Origin: Smallanthus sonchifolius
Taxonomy: Eukaryota; Streptophyta; Magnoliopsida; Asterales; Asteraceae
NCBI GenBank assembly: GCA_023525975.1
Contig: CM042030.1
Span: forward strand, 24,608,350 to 24,672,349
Direction of reading: 5' to 3'
DNA: 64,000 nucleotides
The notes beneath the pieces are model-generated. The model saw nothing but the letters and a program-made list of their open reading frames with translations. It searched no databases and had not been told where the DNA came from. Below are positions 11,609 to 22,962 of this stretch, piece by piece. The stretch's first letter is position 1. Each line of letters begins with the position of its first letter. The position numbers and the translations under genes are program-made.

Positions 11609-12013
11609 GTATAATTTCATGTTTTTATCCAATTAATCGCTCTAATCGATTGGATTTTGACTTAGGGTTTAAGCCGTATCTGTTGCATGCTTGTTTAGGC
11701 TGTATTTGTGGTTAAGACTTAAAATTGATGGTTCATACGTGCTACTTGGTTGTTGGCGCTTGAGTTTTATGCATTGTATCGTGTTTTTATCATCTGATTT
11801 GAAAGATTAAATTTCTGAAGTCGTTTGATAGTTCTAGCGAACTTTTTAATTCACCACAAGGTCTAGTAGCGAACTTATTAAGTTCGCCATAGGGAGCCTT
11901 ACTGATTTCAGACTTGGCGTTTTTTTTGTTTCATTTTTTTTACTTTTGTTTTTGTTTTGTTTTATTTCTTGTTTAGTTTGTATGCTAATGTCTAATCATG
12001 TAATCCTGTGCAG
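11609..12013 (+). other. Candidate intron in the ORF3 leader of element B
   Basis: A donor-like GAAG|GTATAA is at 11605-11614. The acceptor is preceded by a long T-rich tract (about 11920-11980) and a GCTAAT-like branch site, and reads TGTGCAG|GTC at 12007-12016, three bases before the ORF3 ATG. The length would be 405 bp. Spliced messages for the third ORF are plausible for elements with env-like genes; no transcript data are available here. Confidence 0.4.
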
Positions 12014-12016
12014 GTC

Positions 12017-12108
12017 ATGGATAGAAGAGTGAAATATAAGCACAATCAAGTGGCTCTGCTTGATCCTAAGTTACCGGAAGCTGTCAATTACTGAGAAATC
12101 ATAACATT
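12017..12108 (+). pseudogene. Element B: ORF3 (env-like position), first 31 codons
   Basis: ATG at 12017 begins a frame (MDRRVKYKHNQV...) aligned in position with the start of element C ORF3. A TGA stands where C has Arg in YREIVDF, so CGA to TGA is likely. The frame is cut after ACATT (12104-12108) by the gypsy LTR G and resumes in register at 62886. I recognise no enzymatic domain. Confidence 0.7.
12104..12108 (+). repeat. Target-site duplication of solo LTR G (left copy, ACATT)
   Basis: ACATT here and at 62881-62885 flank the outermost insertion. The TG...CA ends at 12109 and 62880 and the in-register continuation of ORF3 support it. Confidence 0.85.
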
Positions 12109-12349
12109 TGTAACATTTCTGATTTTTAGTATCCGTAATTCAATTCAATGTAATGCAATTTAAACCCAATTCTGGTGCACTGTTTCGTTCTATTCGTATC
12201 ATCAATTAAATACTATATGTCAATGCAAATCCATAAATTTTACTCGGTTATAACCTACTAAACACTACATAAGTATCTATTTATACAAATATGCCAAAGA
12301 CTAAAGTTACAAGGACTGATTCTTATAAATTAACAAGAAACCCTAATAG

Positions 12350-12480
12350 GCACGGTCGCGCCTCGTTCTGGCAGGGTCGCGCAAAGTGTCTTGGCACGGT
12401 CGCGCGCCTTGCTTTAGAACGGTCGCGCCCGGTGCATGGGCACGGTCGCGCCTCTTATGGGCACGGTCACGCCGCTCGTC
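12350..12480 (+). repeat. GGCACGGTCGCGCC repeat array in LTR G
   Basis: Six units of the type GGCACGGTCGCGCC, about 20-25 bp apart, with arms GCACG/CGTGC or GGCGCG/CGCGCC. They stand out as GC-rich, CpG-dense sequence in an AT-rich LTR. Confidence 0.75.
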
Positions 12481-13084
12481 AACTGAAACGTAAATGCAGC
12501 CTGTAAACGCGGAATCGTTTGATTTCGTAACCGTTGCGCACGTTTCTACCATTAACAATCCAATTAAGAGTTATTATCACCGTATTTACAACCAATAAAC
12601 CCAATTATACCGATTCATCTCAAAACCGTCAATCCATTTTCGCAAGACCACGAATTCCTCCATTACGATCCAAATTCTCTCAAGCAAATACACGATACCC
12701 ACTACTCGATCCTCTCTAAGACTTCTGAACACATGAATTAGCCGGAACTGCAGCAAAGGACACCGGAAACCAAACCCGTCGCCTCCGGAACTCGTCTCTA
12801 CCACACGCTGTTGATTAATTATCTTTTCGGGTAATTAAAACCTCCTACATCTATGTTTCAGTCTATAGATCAAAAGCCTAATCTAATTTGGGCTTACAAT
12901 ATAGGAATCATCACGAACCCGAATCTATTATTCGTTCAAAAATGATTTAATCGAATCGAACCTTAGACACGTTTTAAATACAATTAATCTATACAAAAAG
13001 ATTCGTGATGATCTAATGGGTGAAAGCCCCATGAATTCCAACATTTACAATATAAGAATTAGTCAAATTGAATCTGTTTTGGAA

Positions 13085-13375
13085 CAGACATGGTCGCGCT
13101 AATCATATAGCGTGGTCGTGCTTCATGAGACACGGTCGCGCCAAATACCAGCGCGGTCGTGCCTCCCACACTCAGAGTCGGTCAGGCCTTTGGCTAGACT
13201 TGGTCGTGCCTCAAAACCCTAGACACGGTCGTGCCTGACCCAAGACACGGTCGTGCCTAGTGAACAGCCTAATTATGCATTCTGTTTAGTCAACACGGTC
13301 GCGTCCCTGACTAGCACGGTCGCGCCCGTGGTCCTAGCACGATCGTGCCTTATCCCAGGCGCGGTCGTGTGTGTG
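13085..13375 (+). repeat. Second CACGGTCGTGCC/CGCGCC repeat array in LTR G
   Basis: About ten diverged copies of (A)CACGGTCGYGCC spaced about 20-40 bp apart. The same motif on the opposite strand forms the arrays of element E. Several copies differ by C-to-T changes at CpG. Confidence 0.75.
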
Positions 13376-14047
13376 AGAAAATACTTGGCAGAATAATTAT
13401 TTTCATATTTTAAAAAAACAATAAGTATTTCAAATTACTTTTTAAATAAAAAGAATTGATTTTATAAATATTTATATTAATGTTATTTAAAAAGATCAAA
13501 ATTCTATTCTAAAATAAATAGAAATTATTTATTTAAAACTTATAAAATTTAATCTATATTTATTGTTAAACCCTACACTTAATTATTATTTACACAATTT
13601 ATTTAAAACATTTTTATGAATATAAAGTAAAGAAAATTATATTCATTTAATACATTTTTATAACTAAATGACTAAGTTACATATTATATAAATAAATAAA
13701 TAAGGTTACAATTATTTATTTAATTTATATTTAAACAAAAACTATTTGTTTATGTTATACATAATTACCCCTAATACTTACATTATTTTTATAACTAAGT
13801 GAATAAATAATAATTATATAAGTTATTTATTTAGTTAATTAAATGCAAACCTTTATCAAAATATTCTAAAAATATCTAATTCAAATATTTATGTTGATGC
13901 ACTTTCCTGTGACAACACTCTGGATAGAGTCTTAGTTTGTATTTCTAATGTCTGTAATTTGTCTTTGTATGTAAGAGTCGTTATGTAATAGTTTATCGAG
14001 TTGTATTTACTTTTACATAATGCTTGTTGTTTTTCTGCTAAGTGTTT

Positions 14048-14166
14048 TGCGCACTTACATGTGCGCAGGAGAAAGCTCCTACGTACTTAGCAAGTACGCA
14101 AGAACACCTCTGCGTACTTGTTAAGTACGCAAGAGCAATTGGTCCTGCGCACTTGCTAAGTGCGCA
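14048..14166 (+). repeat. Four inverted repeats TGCGYACTT...AAGYRCGCA in the U3 of element C
   Basis: Units at 14048-14068 (GCGCACTT/ATGTGCGC), 14080-14101 (CGTACTT/AAGTACG), 14111-14131 and 14146-14166 (GCGCACTT/AAGTGCGC). Where one arm has T (CGTACTT) the partner has A (AAGTACG); where it has C (GCACTT) the partner has G (AAGTGC). Such coupled changes imply that the dyad itself matters. Tandem palindromic motifs in the LTR are a known trait of Sireviruses. Confidence 0.8.
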
Positions 14167-14179
14167 GGCATCAGGTCTG

Positions 14180-14187
14180 TATAAATA
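14180..14187 (+). promoter_or_regulatory. LTR promoter TATA box of element C
   Basis: TATAAATA follows the last inverted repeat by 13 bp, about 250 bp before the LTR end, as expected at the U3/R boundary. Confidence 0.7.
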
Positions 14188-14436
14188 GGATTGGTTCACA
14201 GAAGCTAAATACGCAGAACCATTTGTTCAGACGAACTCAGTTTTGCTAAGTACGCAGCTTGTATTCTCTCTGTAACCGTCGAGTGTTTATAATAGAAAGA
14301 AAGATTATTTTGACTCTCGTGTTTGGTTTACTTTGTTTTGTAAGACTCTCCACCTAGTCATGTGTATTCCGCAACCCGGTCCGACTAGTAGACCACTTGC
14401 ATGTGACGATCCGACACACACGAAGGGACCTACAAG

Positions 14437-14448
14437 TGGTATCAGAGC
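14437..14448 (+). other. Primer-binding site of element C (initiator tRNA-Met)
   Basis: Exact TGGTATCAGAGC, two bases after the 5' LTR. Confidence 0.92.
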
Positions 14449-14749
14449 ATTGCTCTTGAATTCGAGTGTTGTAAGTGAGTTTGGAGACGTTTTACTGAGT
14501 TTTACAAGCAAATAGAGGTATTTTTGTTGATTTTTGTGATAAAAAAGGGGTAGCTCTTGAGCAATTTTTTAGAAGCAAAAATCTCTCAAAAACCAATTTT
14601 TGTTGTGTATTTTTGTGTTTTGAGCATCAAAGATTGGTTAGAAACTTGTTTCTGATCCTTTGGCTCGATTGCATTGATCATCAGCCTACTTTTCACTATC
14701 TCCGGCGATTTTCAGGTGACCGGAAAAGGTTGGTGAGAGTTGCTGAAAA

Positions 14750-14990
14750 GGTGTCCTGCGTACTTACCATTTTTGGTAAAAAGTACAGTTTTCTGCGTAC
14801 TTACTAACTACGCAAGAGTTATCTCCTGCGTACTTACAAGTGCGCAAGACTAAACTTGTGCGAACTTAAGTTATATCCTGCGTACTTAATATTTTCTCCT
14901 GCGTACTTACAAGTACGCAAGAGCAAATCTTAACTACGCAAGACCATTTCTCAAGTGCGCAAGGCCAAAACCAAGTGCGCAACAGTGTCT
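14750..14990 (+). repeat. TGCGTACTT/AAGTACGCA repeats in the leader of element C
   Basis: At least seven copies or half-copies between the primer-binding site and gag, for example near 14793-14815, 14826-14848 and 14899-14921. They match the LTR units, so the motif is present both upstream and downstream of the transcription start. Confidence 0.7.
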
Positions 14991-15023
14991 GACTTTTCTG
15001 ATTTTTTGACCAAGTAATTCACT

Positions 15024-18000
15024 ATGTTGAACCTTCAGAATCTTGGAAACATGTTAAATTATGATAATGAGATCGGTACACCTCAGAAAACGCCGAAACT
15101 ATTAAATGTAAACGATTATTCGAATTGGAAGGCGCGTTTTGAGCACTACATTTCATACACCGACTCATCATTATGGATACCAATCGTTGAGGGATATAAG
15201 CATCCCACACACATCTATCTTGATGAAGAGGTGCCAAAGCCCATCTCTAAGCTTGATGAAGAACAAAAGAAAGCTTATGATCGGGAAAAGAAGGCTCTTG
15301 GCTCAATCACTATGTCATTAACTCGGGAATTGTTTCACAGTTTCCGAGGCTATGACACCTCCAAGGATCTTTGGAAAGCACTTCAGAAAAGATTTGAGAG
15401 GAACAGTGACATTAAGAAGAGTAAGCGGGATCTTCTCCGGAAGCAGTATGAATGCTTCAATTTCACGGAAAATGAATCGTTAGATGATCTCATCTCTAGA
15501 TTCTATCATTTACAAACGGAGTTGAAAGCTTTTGAACTGAAATATCCCGATGAAGAACTGGTGGAAAAATTTCTTGATGCTTTGCCACCAAAGTTTGAGA
15601 TGTATACAACCCTGATAAGGGAAAATCCTAAATTCTATGAGTTAACAGTAGATGAGGCTATTGGTAAGATTCAAGCTGATAACATGAATCTTATGAAGAA
15701 GGAGAGCTCGGGAAGACCTCAGATACAGGACCCTTCCATGTATCATGGGACGACTTCCACTTCAAAATCACCGGGCTCTAGAATTGCCCTCTTTACTGGA
15801 CACTCTAATGAAGAAGACCACTCAAATGGGTGTGGTGGTCATGCTTGTTATGCATCCGGATCAGGGTTGGGAACCAATCATCAACACACTTCAAGAAATT
15901 CTTCAGCTAACCATTCTGCAATAGCCAAAATAGCTGAAGATCACGTAGCATTGTTTTCATCATGTATGCTTGCGTATGAGAATTTCATAGGCGGCAAGCT
16001 AACGGATCCCGAAACTATTGAAGAAGAATTTAACCAAGTGGATCCTGATGATATTGAGGACATGGATATTCAATGGAATATGGCCATGCTTTTGAGGAGG
16101 GCCAAGCGTTTCCTGAACAGAACATGAAGAAAGTTCATTGGTGGACATTCTAATGCCAAGGTTGGATTTGATAAATCCAAGGCCAAATGCTACAAGTGTC
16201 TGAACTATGGACACTTTGCTCGTGAGTGTCAAAAAGACCGAGCACCGGCCTCTGGTTTCACCAGACCTAGCCAGGGAAACAGCCACAGCCACAACAACAC
16301 TAGCCACCATAATCAACACCAAGGTGGTTCGTCAAATGCACTGGTAGCTCAGCATGACGAAAATTTTGATTGGGGTGTTCATCTAGAGGACGCCATCATT
16401 GCTCAAACACAGGTTGGTCTCATGGCTGAGATCATGGAGCTGATGGAGGCTGAGAGAAAAGAAGCTGAGGAGAAGGAAGCTTCTGTAGCTGTTGAAAAGG
16501 AGTCTACCACTGCCGTTGCTCTCATGGCCATTGGAGAAGCATAGAGTTCATCATCTGAGGTAGATTCTAACCCTTTCTTTGTTATTTCTTGTTCTAAATG
16601 TCTAGAGGTAAAGCATGAAATTTCTAAGCTCCAAGACAAAATCAAACCCCTAACTATGGCAGCTCATAATTATAAAGCAAACGAAAAAAGTTTTAAAGAG
16701 TCTGTTGAAACGTTAAAAAAGGAAAAATGTGAATATTCTTTACAAATAAGTGAGCAACAAGTTCACTTGGATATTGCGTATAGGGGGTTAGAAAAACGGA
16801 ACAATGAAATCAACAAACTGCACAATGAGATCCTGCAGTTAAAATGTACAAATGAGAAGTTGAAAAACTCTCGCTTTGTGGTGGAGCACTACGAATCAGT
16901 AGTGAGGAAAATGAAGGGTATAGGTCTTGGTACCAATGCCATTCCTCCACCAATAAGTGGGAAGTTTGTCAATAGCTTGATAGACATTGATCTCACCTGT
17001 CTAGATGAGTCCTCTGATAAGGATGATTCCCCTAAAAAGGATGAATCCTCAAGTAAGGCTAACTCCACATCTAGTGAGGAGTATGTTACTTCTTCTGAAG
17101 ATGGGTCGGTTGACACTTGCCCTGAAGGAGTAGTCTCTGAGGAGTTGTTGACTGAACAGAAAGTCCACAAAAACATTATCACTAATAGTGATAACTGCAT
17201 TTTAACTGAACCTGATATCATTGAAACAAATGATAAACTTAAGGTAATGCTTTACGGGGGTTATAAAAATATTAACCAAGTTAAGAAAGAGGCTTTTTCA
17301 GCTCATTATGGGCTTGGTTACAAAGATAATTTGCAAAAATATTATACCCCCAAAAACCAAACTGAAAAAGGTCAGACTTCTGTTCATAAACCAACTCCTC
17401 CTGCTCATAATGGAGAGTTATCTAAGGCCAGATCTAATGAGCCTTACAAGAGAACTTATGTAGAGAAGAGGAACTGTTTTCACTGTGGCTTGGTTGGTCA
17501 CATTGTTGTGAATTGTCCTTCTAAGAACCAAGGGAAACAGCATGTTGTTTCACAGCCCGCTGTTATCCCCAGGTCGCCACCAGTGAAACCATCTCCCAAA
17601 AGTCCAAAGCAGAATGTGGTGAAACCACCAGTACAACCCATGGGAAAACCTAAGATTAAATCTGAGGCTAAACCATCTGTTGTAAGAAAGGTAAAGCAAC
17701 CTGCTGTACCTCGTGTGTCTACATATGGTAGTACACGCACTGGTGAGAAATCTGTGACTAGACTCTCTAAGCCACAAAGAAGACGAAGGAATAAGAGGTT
17801 GAGAAAGCTGGAACAGCTGACTAAGACTCAATCAAGTGAAGCTTCCACAAGTTCACCGGCTGTGGTTGAGCCAAAGTCTACTGTTCTGGTTAAGAATAAA
17901 AAGAGATCCTGGAACAAGAAAGTTAAAGGTTCTCAATCTCCTGTTCCAAATTCATCCAAAGATTCACCAATTTTGAATAGTCATCATGACTGTGAGTTGA

Positions 18001-18071
18001 AAGAAGTAGTTTATTTTGAGAAGGATGGACGACCCAAGACCACAAAGGATTGGGTCTCCAAATCTAAGTAA
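15024..18071 (+). pseudogene. gag: Element C: long copia gag, two in-frame stops
   Basis: The frame starts at ATG 15024 and is in register to TAA 18069-18071 (about 1015 codons), with TGA at 16125-16127 (Gly in relatives) and TAG at 16542-16544. The order is: an N-terminal gag domain (NDYSNWKARFEHYI near residue 30), an all-helical capsid-like region to about residue 230, CCHC knuckle 1 at about 16189-16230 (CYKCLNYGHFAREC), a Glu-rich helix, a coiled coil at about 16650-16900, an acidic Ser-rich linker, knuckle 2 at about 17476-17517 (CFHCGLVGHIVVNC) and a basic, Pro-rich tail with RPQRRRRNKRLRKL-like sequence. Gag of about 1000 residues with a coiled coil and two distant knuckles fits Sirevirus-like elements. 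Pol follows in the -1 frame. Confidence 0.88.
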
Positions 18072-19576
18072 TTCTTTTGTTACTCGTGCAGGGACGTCCG
18101 AATGGTACTATCTCTAACCGTTGGTATGTAGATAGTGGATGCTCCCGGCACATGACAGGAAACATGGCCTTGCTTCAAGACGTTAAACCATTCAGAGGCG
18201 GCTATGTGGCCTTTGCCGGAGAAAAAGGCGGCAGTATCACGTGTCAAGGCGTGGTGTCGAACGGTTGTGTCAGCTTTGACAATGTCAACTTCTGCGAGCA
18301 GCTGAAGCATATCCTGTTGAGTGTCTCCCAAATGTGTGACAAGGAGTACTCGGTGATGTTTGACAAATCAGAATGCCTGATTCTCAAACCTGGTTTTGAG
18401 GTTCCCGAAGACTGGATTCTGATGAGAGCACCAAGATCAAACGACACTTATCAGATCGATATGAGCGTGGCAAAAACCACCTCATCAGTTGCTACTTGTT
18501 TGCTTACAAAAGCGATAGAACTTGACTCCATCTTGTGGCATAGGAAACTCGGACATATTTCTTATCATAAAATGAATCATCTTGTCCGAAACGGTTTGGT
18601 AACCGGGGTTCCTAAGTTGAGGTTTACCGTTGCAGATGACTGTATGCCGTGTAAAAAGGGCAAACAGCAACGGAATTCTCACAAGCCCAAGCTCCAAAAC
18701 TCTATCGATACCCCTTTGGAGCTATTACACATGGATCTGTTTGGCCCCATAAGTATCAGGAGTATTGGAGGTAAGTCGTTTTGTCTGGTTGTAACTGATG
18801 ATTTCTCACGTTTTTCTTGGGTGCATTTTTTAGGTACAAAAGACGAGACTGCTGATATTCTTCAATACCTGATCCTGAGCTTGGAATCTCTTTGCAAGCT
18901 GAAAGTTAGAAAAATAAGGAGTGACAACGGAACTGAGTTCAAGAATAATTTGATGGAACTTTTCTGTCTCAAGAGAGGGATCCGTCACGAATTCAGCGCG
19001 CCGTACACACCTCAGCAGAATGGAGTGGCTGAACGGAAGAACAGAACACTGATCGAGACTGCAAGGACTATGCTGTCGGATGCAAAGCTTCCTGTCACTT
19101 TCTGGGCAGAAGCGGTTAATACAGCTTGTCACGTCTTAAACAGGGTTCTGGTTGTGAAAAGGCACAACAAGACATGTTATGAGTTGATCAACAATCAACA
19201 TCCCAATCTTGATTACCTAGTTCCTTTTGGTAGTCCTTGTTCCTTGTTGCTACAGTATAAAGACCGTCAGTCTAAATTTCATGCGAAAGCGGTGGAAGGC
19301 ATCTTCTTAGGATATGTTGCCAATTCACCCTGCAAGAGAGTGTACAACATAGGAACTCGTACTGTCGAGGAATGGTTTGAAGTGGACTGTAGTAAACACA
19401 GCACTCCACCTGAACCAAAAGGTCCAGCTTGGGGTTTTGATTATGATGCGCTATTCAAGTCCTTCAATCTTCCTGACTTATCTGATGAAGACGCCGCAAA
19501 TGTCTATGATTTATTGCGTGGCGACAATGACTCCAGTTTTTTCTACTCGTGCTACTGTACCAATTATAACTCCTGA
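18068..19576 (+). pseudogene. pol: Element C: pol, protease and integrase part, intact until a late frameshift
   Basis: This frame is open for about 500 codons, from just before the gag stop to 19576. The aspartic protease motif WYVDSGCSRHMTG is near 18122-18160. The pre-integrase HHCC finger (H...H near 18538-18570, then CMPC near 18643) is intact. The integrase core has LLHMDLFGP (18724), IRSDNGTEF (18913) and NGVAERKNRTL (19021), which supply D, D and E. The last 15 codons are out of frame: a one-base change near 19520-19540 moves the true frame to the one that continues at 19540-21485. No initiator Met lies at the start, so pol must be reached from gag or by splicing. Confidence 0.88.
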
Positions 19577-21485
19577 TTCCAATGCTACATCTGCATCTGG
19601 AACTCATGACAGTGATAACAGTGAAGGTGTTCATGTTGTTGGAGATGACGCTCAAGCCAATCCTAACACAATTATAGGAAATGAAGCTCCAGCTGATCCA
19701 ATTAACATTGAATCTTCTTCCTCTGGAACACAGGAAATGGGGGAGTTAAGCACGAATCTAGATCCAGAAATTCAAGAACCAATTTTACCGAAGACGAGGG
19801 TGCATAGGAATCATCCAATCGACAACATTATTGGTGATCCTTATGCCGGTGTTTAGACTCGTCATAGAACCATCACTGAGAACACCAGTCTCTACACAGA
19901 GATATTTGACACTGGTGTCATGGAAACATGTCTGCATGCTGCATTTGTGTCCTAGTTAGAGCCGAAGAATGTGAAGGAGGCTCTCACTGACAACTGCTGG
20001 ATTGAGGCGATGCAAGATGAACTGTCTCAATTCCAAAAGTTGCACATGTGGGATTTAGTTGACTTGCCAAAAGGCTTTCAGCCAATTGGTACCAGATGGG
20101 TGTTCAAATGCAAGACGGATGATCGTCATGTAGTTGTGAAGAACAAAGCAAGATTGGATGTTCAGGGTTTTTATCAACAAGAGGGCTTGGATTACAATGA
20201 AGTATATGCCCCAGTTGCTAGAATTGAGGCCATTCGACTGTTCTTGGCTTATGCCACATATGTCGGCTTCAAGGTTTATCAACTTGATGTGAAGAGTGCT
20301 TTCCTTTATGGTAAGGTGAATGAAGAAGTCTATGTCACTCAACCTCCCGGTTTTGAAGATCCGCATAATATCAATAAAGTGTACAAGCTCGACAAAGCAC
20401 TTTATGGTCTTCATCAAGCACCGCGGGCATGGTATGAGACTTTATCTAAGCATTTACTGTCTAATGGTTTCGACCGTGGACAGATTGACTCGACTCTCTT
20501 CATACGGAAAGCAGGAGGAGACATTCTTCTTGTGCAAGTATATGTCGACGACATTATCTTTGGGTCGACCAATGAAGGGATGTGTAGGGAATTCGAGAAG
20601 GTGATGAAGTCCAAGTTTGAAATGAGCAATATGGGTGAACTGTCATTCTTTCTAGGTCTGCAAGTCAGTCAAAGAGAGAATGGAATTTATCTACATCAAA
20701 CTAAGTACGTGCAGGACATCTTGTCAAAATACAAGATGAGTGATAGCACTACTTATGCCACACCAATCCCAGTCAATCATGGTTTGCATCCCGACAGAGA
20801 TGGAAAGGATGTGGACAGCAGGTTGTACCGTGGGATGATCGGATCACTTATGTATCTCACAGCTTCAAGACCCGATATAATGTTTGCTGTATGTTTGTGC
20901 TCAAGGTTTCAGTCTCAACCGAAGGAGTCACATATGATAGCTGTGAAGAGAATTTTCAGATATCTGAAAGGGAAACCCCGATTAGGTCTTTGGTACTCTA
21001 AGCAGCAGTTATTCGACTTCAAAGCCTACACTGATTCAGATTATGGCGGTTGTAACCTTGACAGAAAGTCAACTTCTGGTGGATGTCAATTCTTAGGAGA
21101 CAGGCTGGTCTCCTGGCAGTGCAAGAAGCAGTCAACGGTTTCTGTCTCAACTTGTGAAGCAGAATACATTGCTGCAGCGAGCGGTTGTTCTCAGATACTG
21201 TGGATTCAGCAGCAGTTGAGAGACTACGGCTTAAACTTCACTGGAACTCCTCTATTCATTGACAACAATGCCACCATGTCCATCACAAATAACCCGGTGA
21301 AACACTCCAAAACTAAACATATAGATATTCGCCATCATTTCATCCGTGATTGTGCTGAAAAGCATTTAATTGAACTTGTAAAAGTTCACACGGATGACAA
21401 TCTTGCTGACCTTTTCACAAAGGCATTTGATCGATCCCGTTTTGAGCATCTTGTCAACTTGATAGGAATGTTCAATCCTGAGTGA
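19540..21485 (+). pseudogene. pol: Element C: pol, RT and RNase H part
   Basis: After the frameshift the frame runs through a Ser/Asp-rich linker, TAG at 19854-19856 (Gln in relatives) and TAG at 19953-19955 (Gln), then 505 open codons to TGA 21483-21485. RT begins at WIEAMQDELSQF. It has YAPVARIEAIRLF, QLDVKSAFLYG and the catalytic YVDD near 20540. RNase H shows YTDSDYGG near 21027, STCEAEYIAAAS and the C-terminal TKAFDRSRFEHL. The first Asp of RT (QLDVKSAF) and both Asp of YVDD are present. Apart from the upstream lesions this is the most intact RT in the window. Confidence 0.88.
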
Positions 21486-22816
21486 AAACTAAGTTTTCTT
21501 AACTCAATTCAATTCATGGAAGTTAATTTTTTAATTCCTTTAAATTTTCTGTACAGTTCTTTTGTTTTAAAATATTTTACAAAAATCAAATACAAAATAG
21601 AAAATGGAGAAAATTTCAAAGTTAACTTGAGAAAAGAGGAAATGATAGTACATCAGAAATGATCTAAACTTCATAGACTGCTCATATGGGAAATGATTGC
21701 GTCATGCTTACTTATCTGTTTAAAATTATTATGTTTTTAATCTGTTTATTTACAAGTAATTTGAATTGTCAGTAGACTGTATGCGTCTTTGAATCACTAG
21801 TAGTGTGGAAACTAAATCTAAATTACAACTGTGATTTGAACCCATGTTTGCAAGCGTGTGTGAGTAAAAGATTCGAAAAGATCACTATCAGATAGAGGAT
21901 GTTAGATTTTGACAACAATTTTCTTTTGAGATCAGTTTCGAGTTATGTGGTTAGCACAATTAATGCGGTTCATCTCACTGCCCATACTCACAAGTATGCA
22001 AGGAGAGATTGAATCAAGACATGTCTCTACATTAACCGTTGAGCATGTATTCACCCTTGAATCATTCCTGGTTCATTGAAATCAAATCCAGATAAAAGTT
22101 GGATCCCATTACCCTATAATCAAACACCATGTTCATTATCCAGAATCATCATACCGATATTCAAAGAAGAAAATCACATGAAACCAAGACAAAAGAATCA
22201 TTCGATTCTGAATCTTATGATTCCTGATAATCCTTATGGATTCTGCTTGATTTTTCTGTGCTAATTAATGTAACTTCATTCTGAAAATTAAGAAAATAAT
22301 TGAAAATAATCTTAGATGCCTTGAAGATAGTGCAAAATATCATAGCATATCAGTGGGGTACACGTTGTATATCTTATAATTAATACCTTAATACACAAGA
22401 ACATGATACAAAGATGCTTATAGTTTCAAATCCTATAATATCGTCAACTTGAATTACTTGTTTATGTGCTTATTACGTATGAATAAAGAGTAATACATGA
22501 CATGATCCCATATTCTTTGATGTTTATTTTGTATCGTTTTTGCTATAAGTCAGCCTGATATGATCCTCTGCTCGTGTCTTTGATCAAAAATAGCTTGTGT
22601 AAATGATTGTATATATCTATCTTGAAAAAAAACAAAAAGATTTGAAGTTTTTAAGTTTATGCATAGTTCAACTTTATCCAGAAAAGCCAAAAATATTTGT
22701 ATTTAACCTTCCTGAATTGATTTTGAATCCTCTTGATTGAATATTTTTATCTTGTTCGTTATTTGACTTGCAAATCTTCATAATTTGAGTTGAAAGTGTG
22801 CGCACATAAGAGTCTC

Positions 22817-22936
22817 TGCGTACTTGATAAGTGCGCATGAGGTAAACCCTGCGTACTTAACAAGTACGCAAGACTTAAGTCATACGTACTTAGTAAGTAC
22901 GCAGGAGTTAAATCCTGCGCACTTAGTAAGTACGCA
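22817..22936 (+). repeat. Inverted-repeat cluster upstream of ORF3 in element C
   Basis: Four units: 22817-22837, 22850-22870, about 22883-22903 and 22916-22936, all TGCGYACTT-N2-4-AAGYRCGCA. The same motif in the same number and spacing as in the LTR. Three more units lie at about 23479-23499, 23511-23531 and 23544-23564. Confidence 0.75.
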
Positions 22937-22954
22937 CGACCAATATGTGTTGGG

Positions 22955-22962
22955 TATAAATA
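22955..22962 (+). promoter_or_regulatory. TATA-like box, candidate internal promoter of element C ORF3
   Basis: TATAAATA lies 18 bp after the fourth inverted repeat and 742 bp before the ORF3 ATG. This repeats the LTR arrangement (array, then TATAAATA), and element B has it too. Function is inferred. Confidence 0.5.

Larger units (their letters stand above)
9763..12016 (+). other. Element B: non-coding region between pol and ORF3
   Basis: About 2.25 kb without coding. Several blocks are conserved with the equivalent region of element C (21486-23696): AATGATAGTACATCAG (9925 / 21640), ACTGTGATTTGAACCCATG (10190 / 21827) and GTGGGGTACACGTT (10728 / 22351). It ends with inverted repeats, a TATA-like box, a pyrimidine-rich tract and an AG directly before the ORF3 start. 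Otherwise I see no gene. A (GT)n run is near 11045. Confidence 0.7.
12109..13891 (+). mobile_element. Solo gypsy LTR G, segment 1
   Basis: It starts TGTAACATTTCTGATTTT, the same start as the LTRs of element E read in their own sense. It contains two GC-rich repeat arrays (12350-12480, 13085-13375), then 500 bp of very AT-rich sequence, and is cut at 13891 by element C. Segments 2 and 3 (47795-47947, 62155-62880) complete an LTR of about 2.65 kb. No internal region belongs to it, so it is a solo LTR, the product of recombination between two LTRs. Confidence 0.85.
13892..14434 (+). repeat. Element C: 5' LTR
   Basis: TGTTGATGC...CCTACA, 543 bp, matched over its whole length at 47252-47794. It carries four GCGYACTT...AAGYRCGC inverted repeats (14048-14166), a TATAAATA box at 14180 and further half-sites downstream (14204, 14243). 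Confidence 0.95.

Noticed and set aside
12291..12804. Small frames on both strands around the CACGGTCG array of LTR G
   Set aside because: Arg/Gly-rich translations of the GC-rich repeat; no start context or conserved protein.
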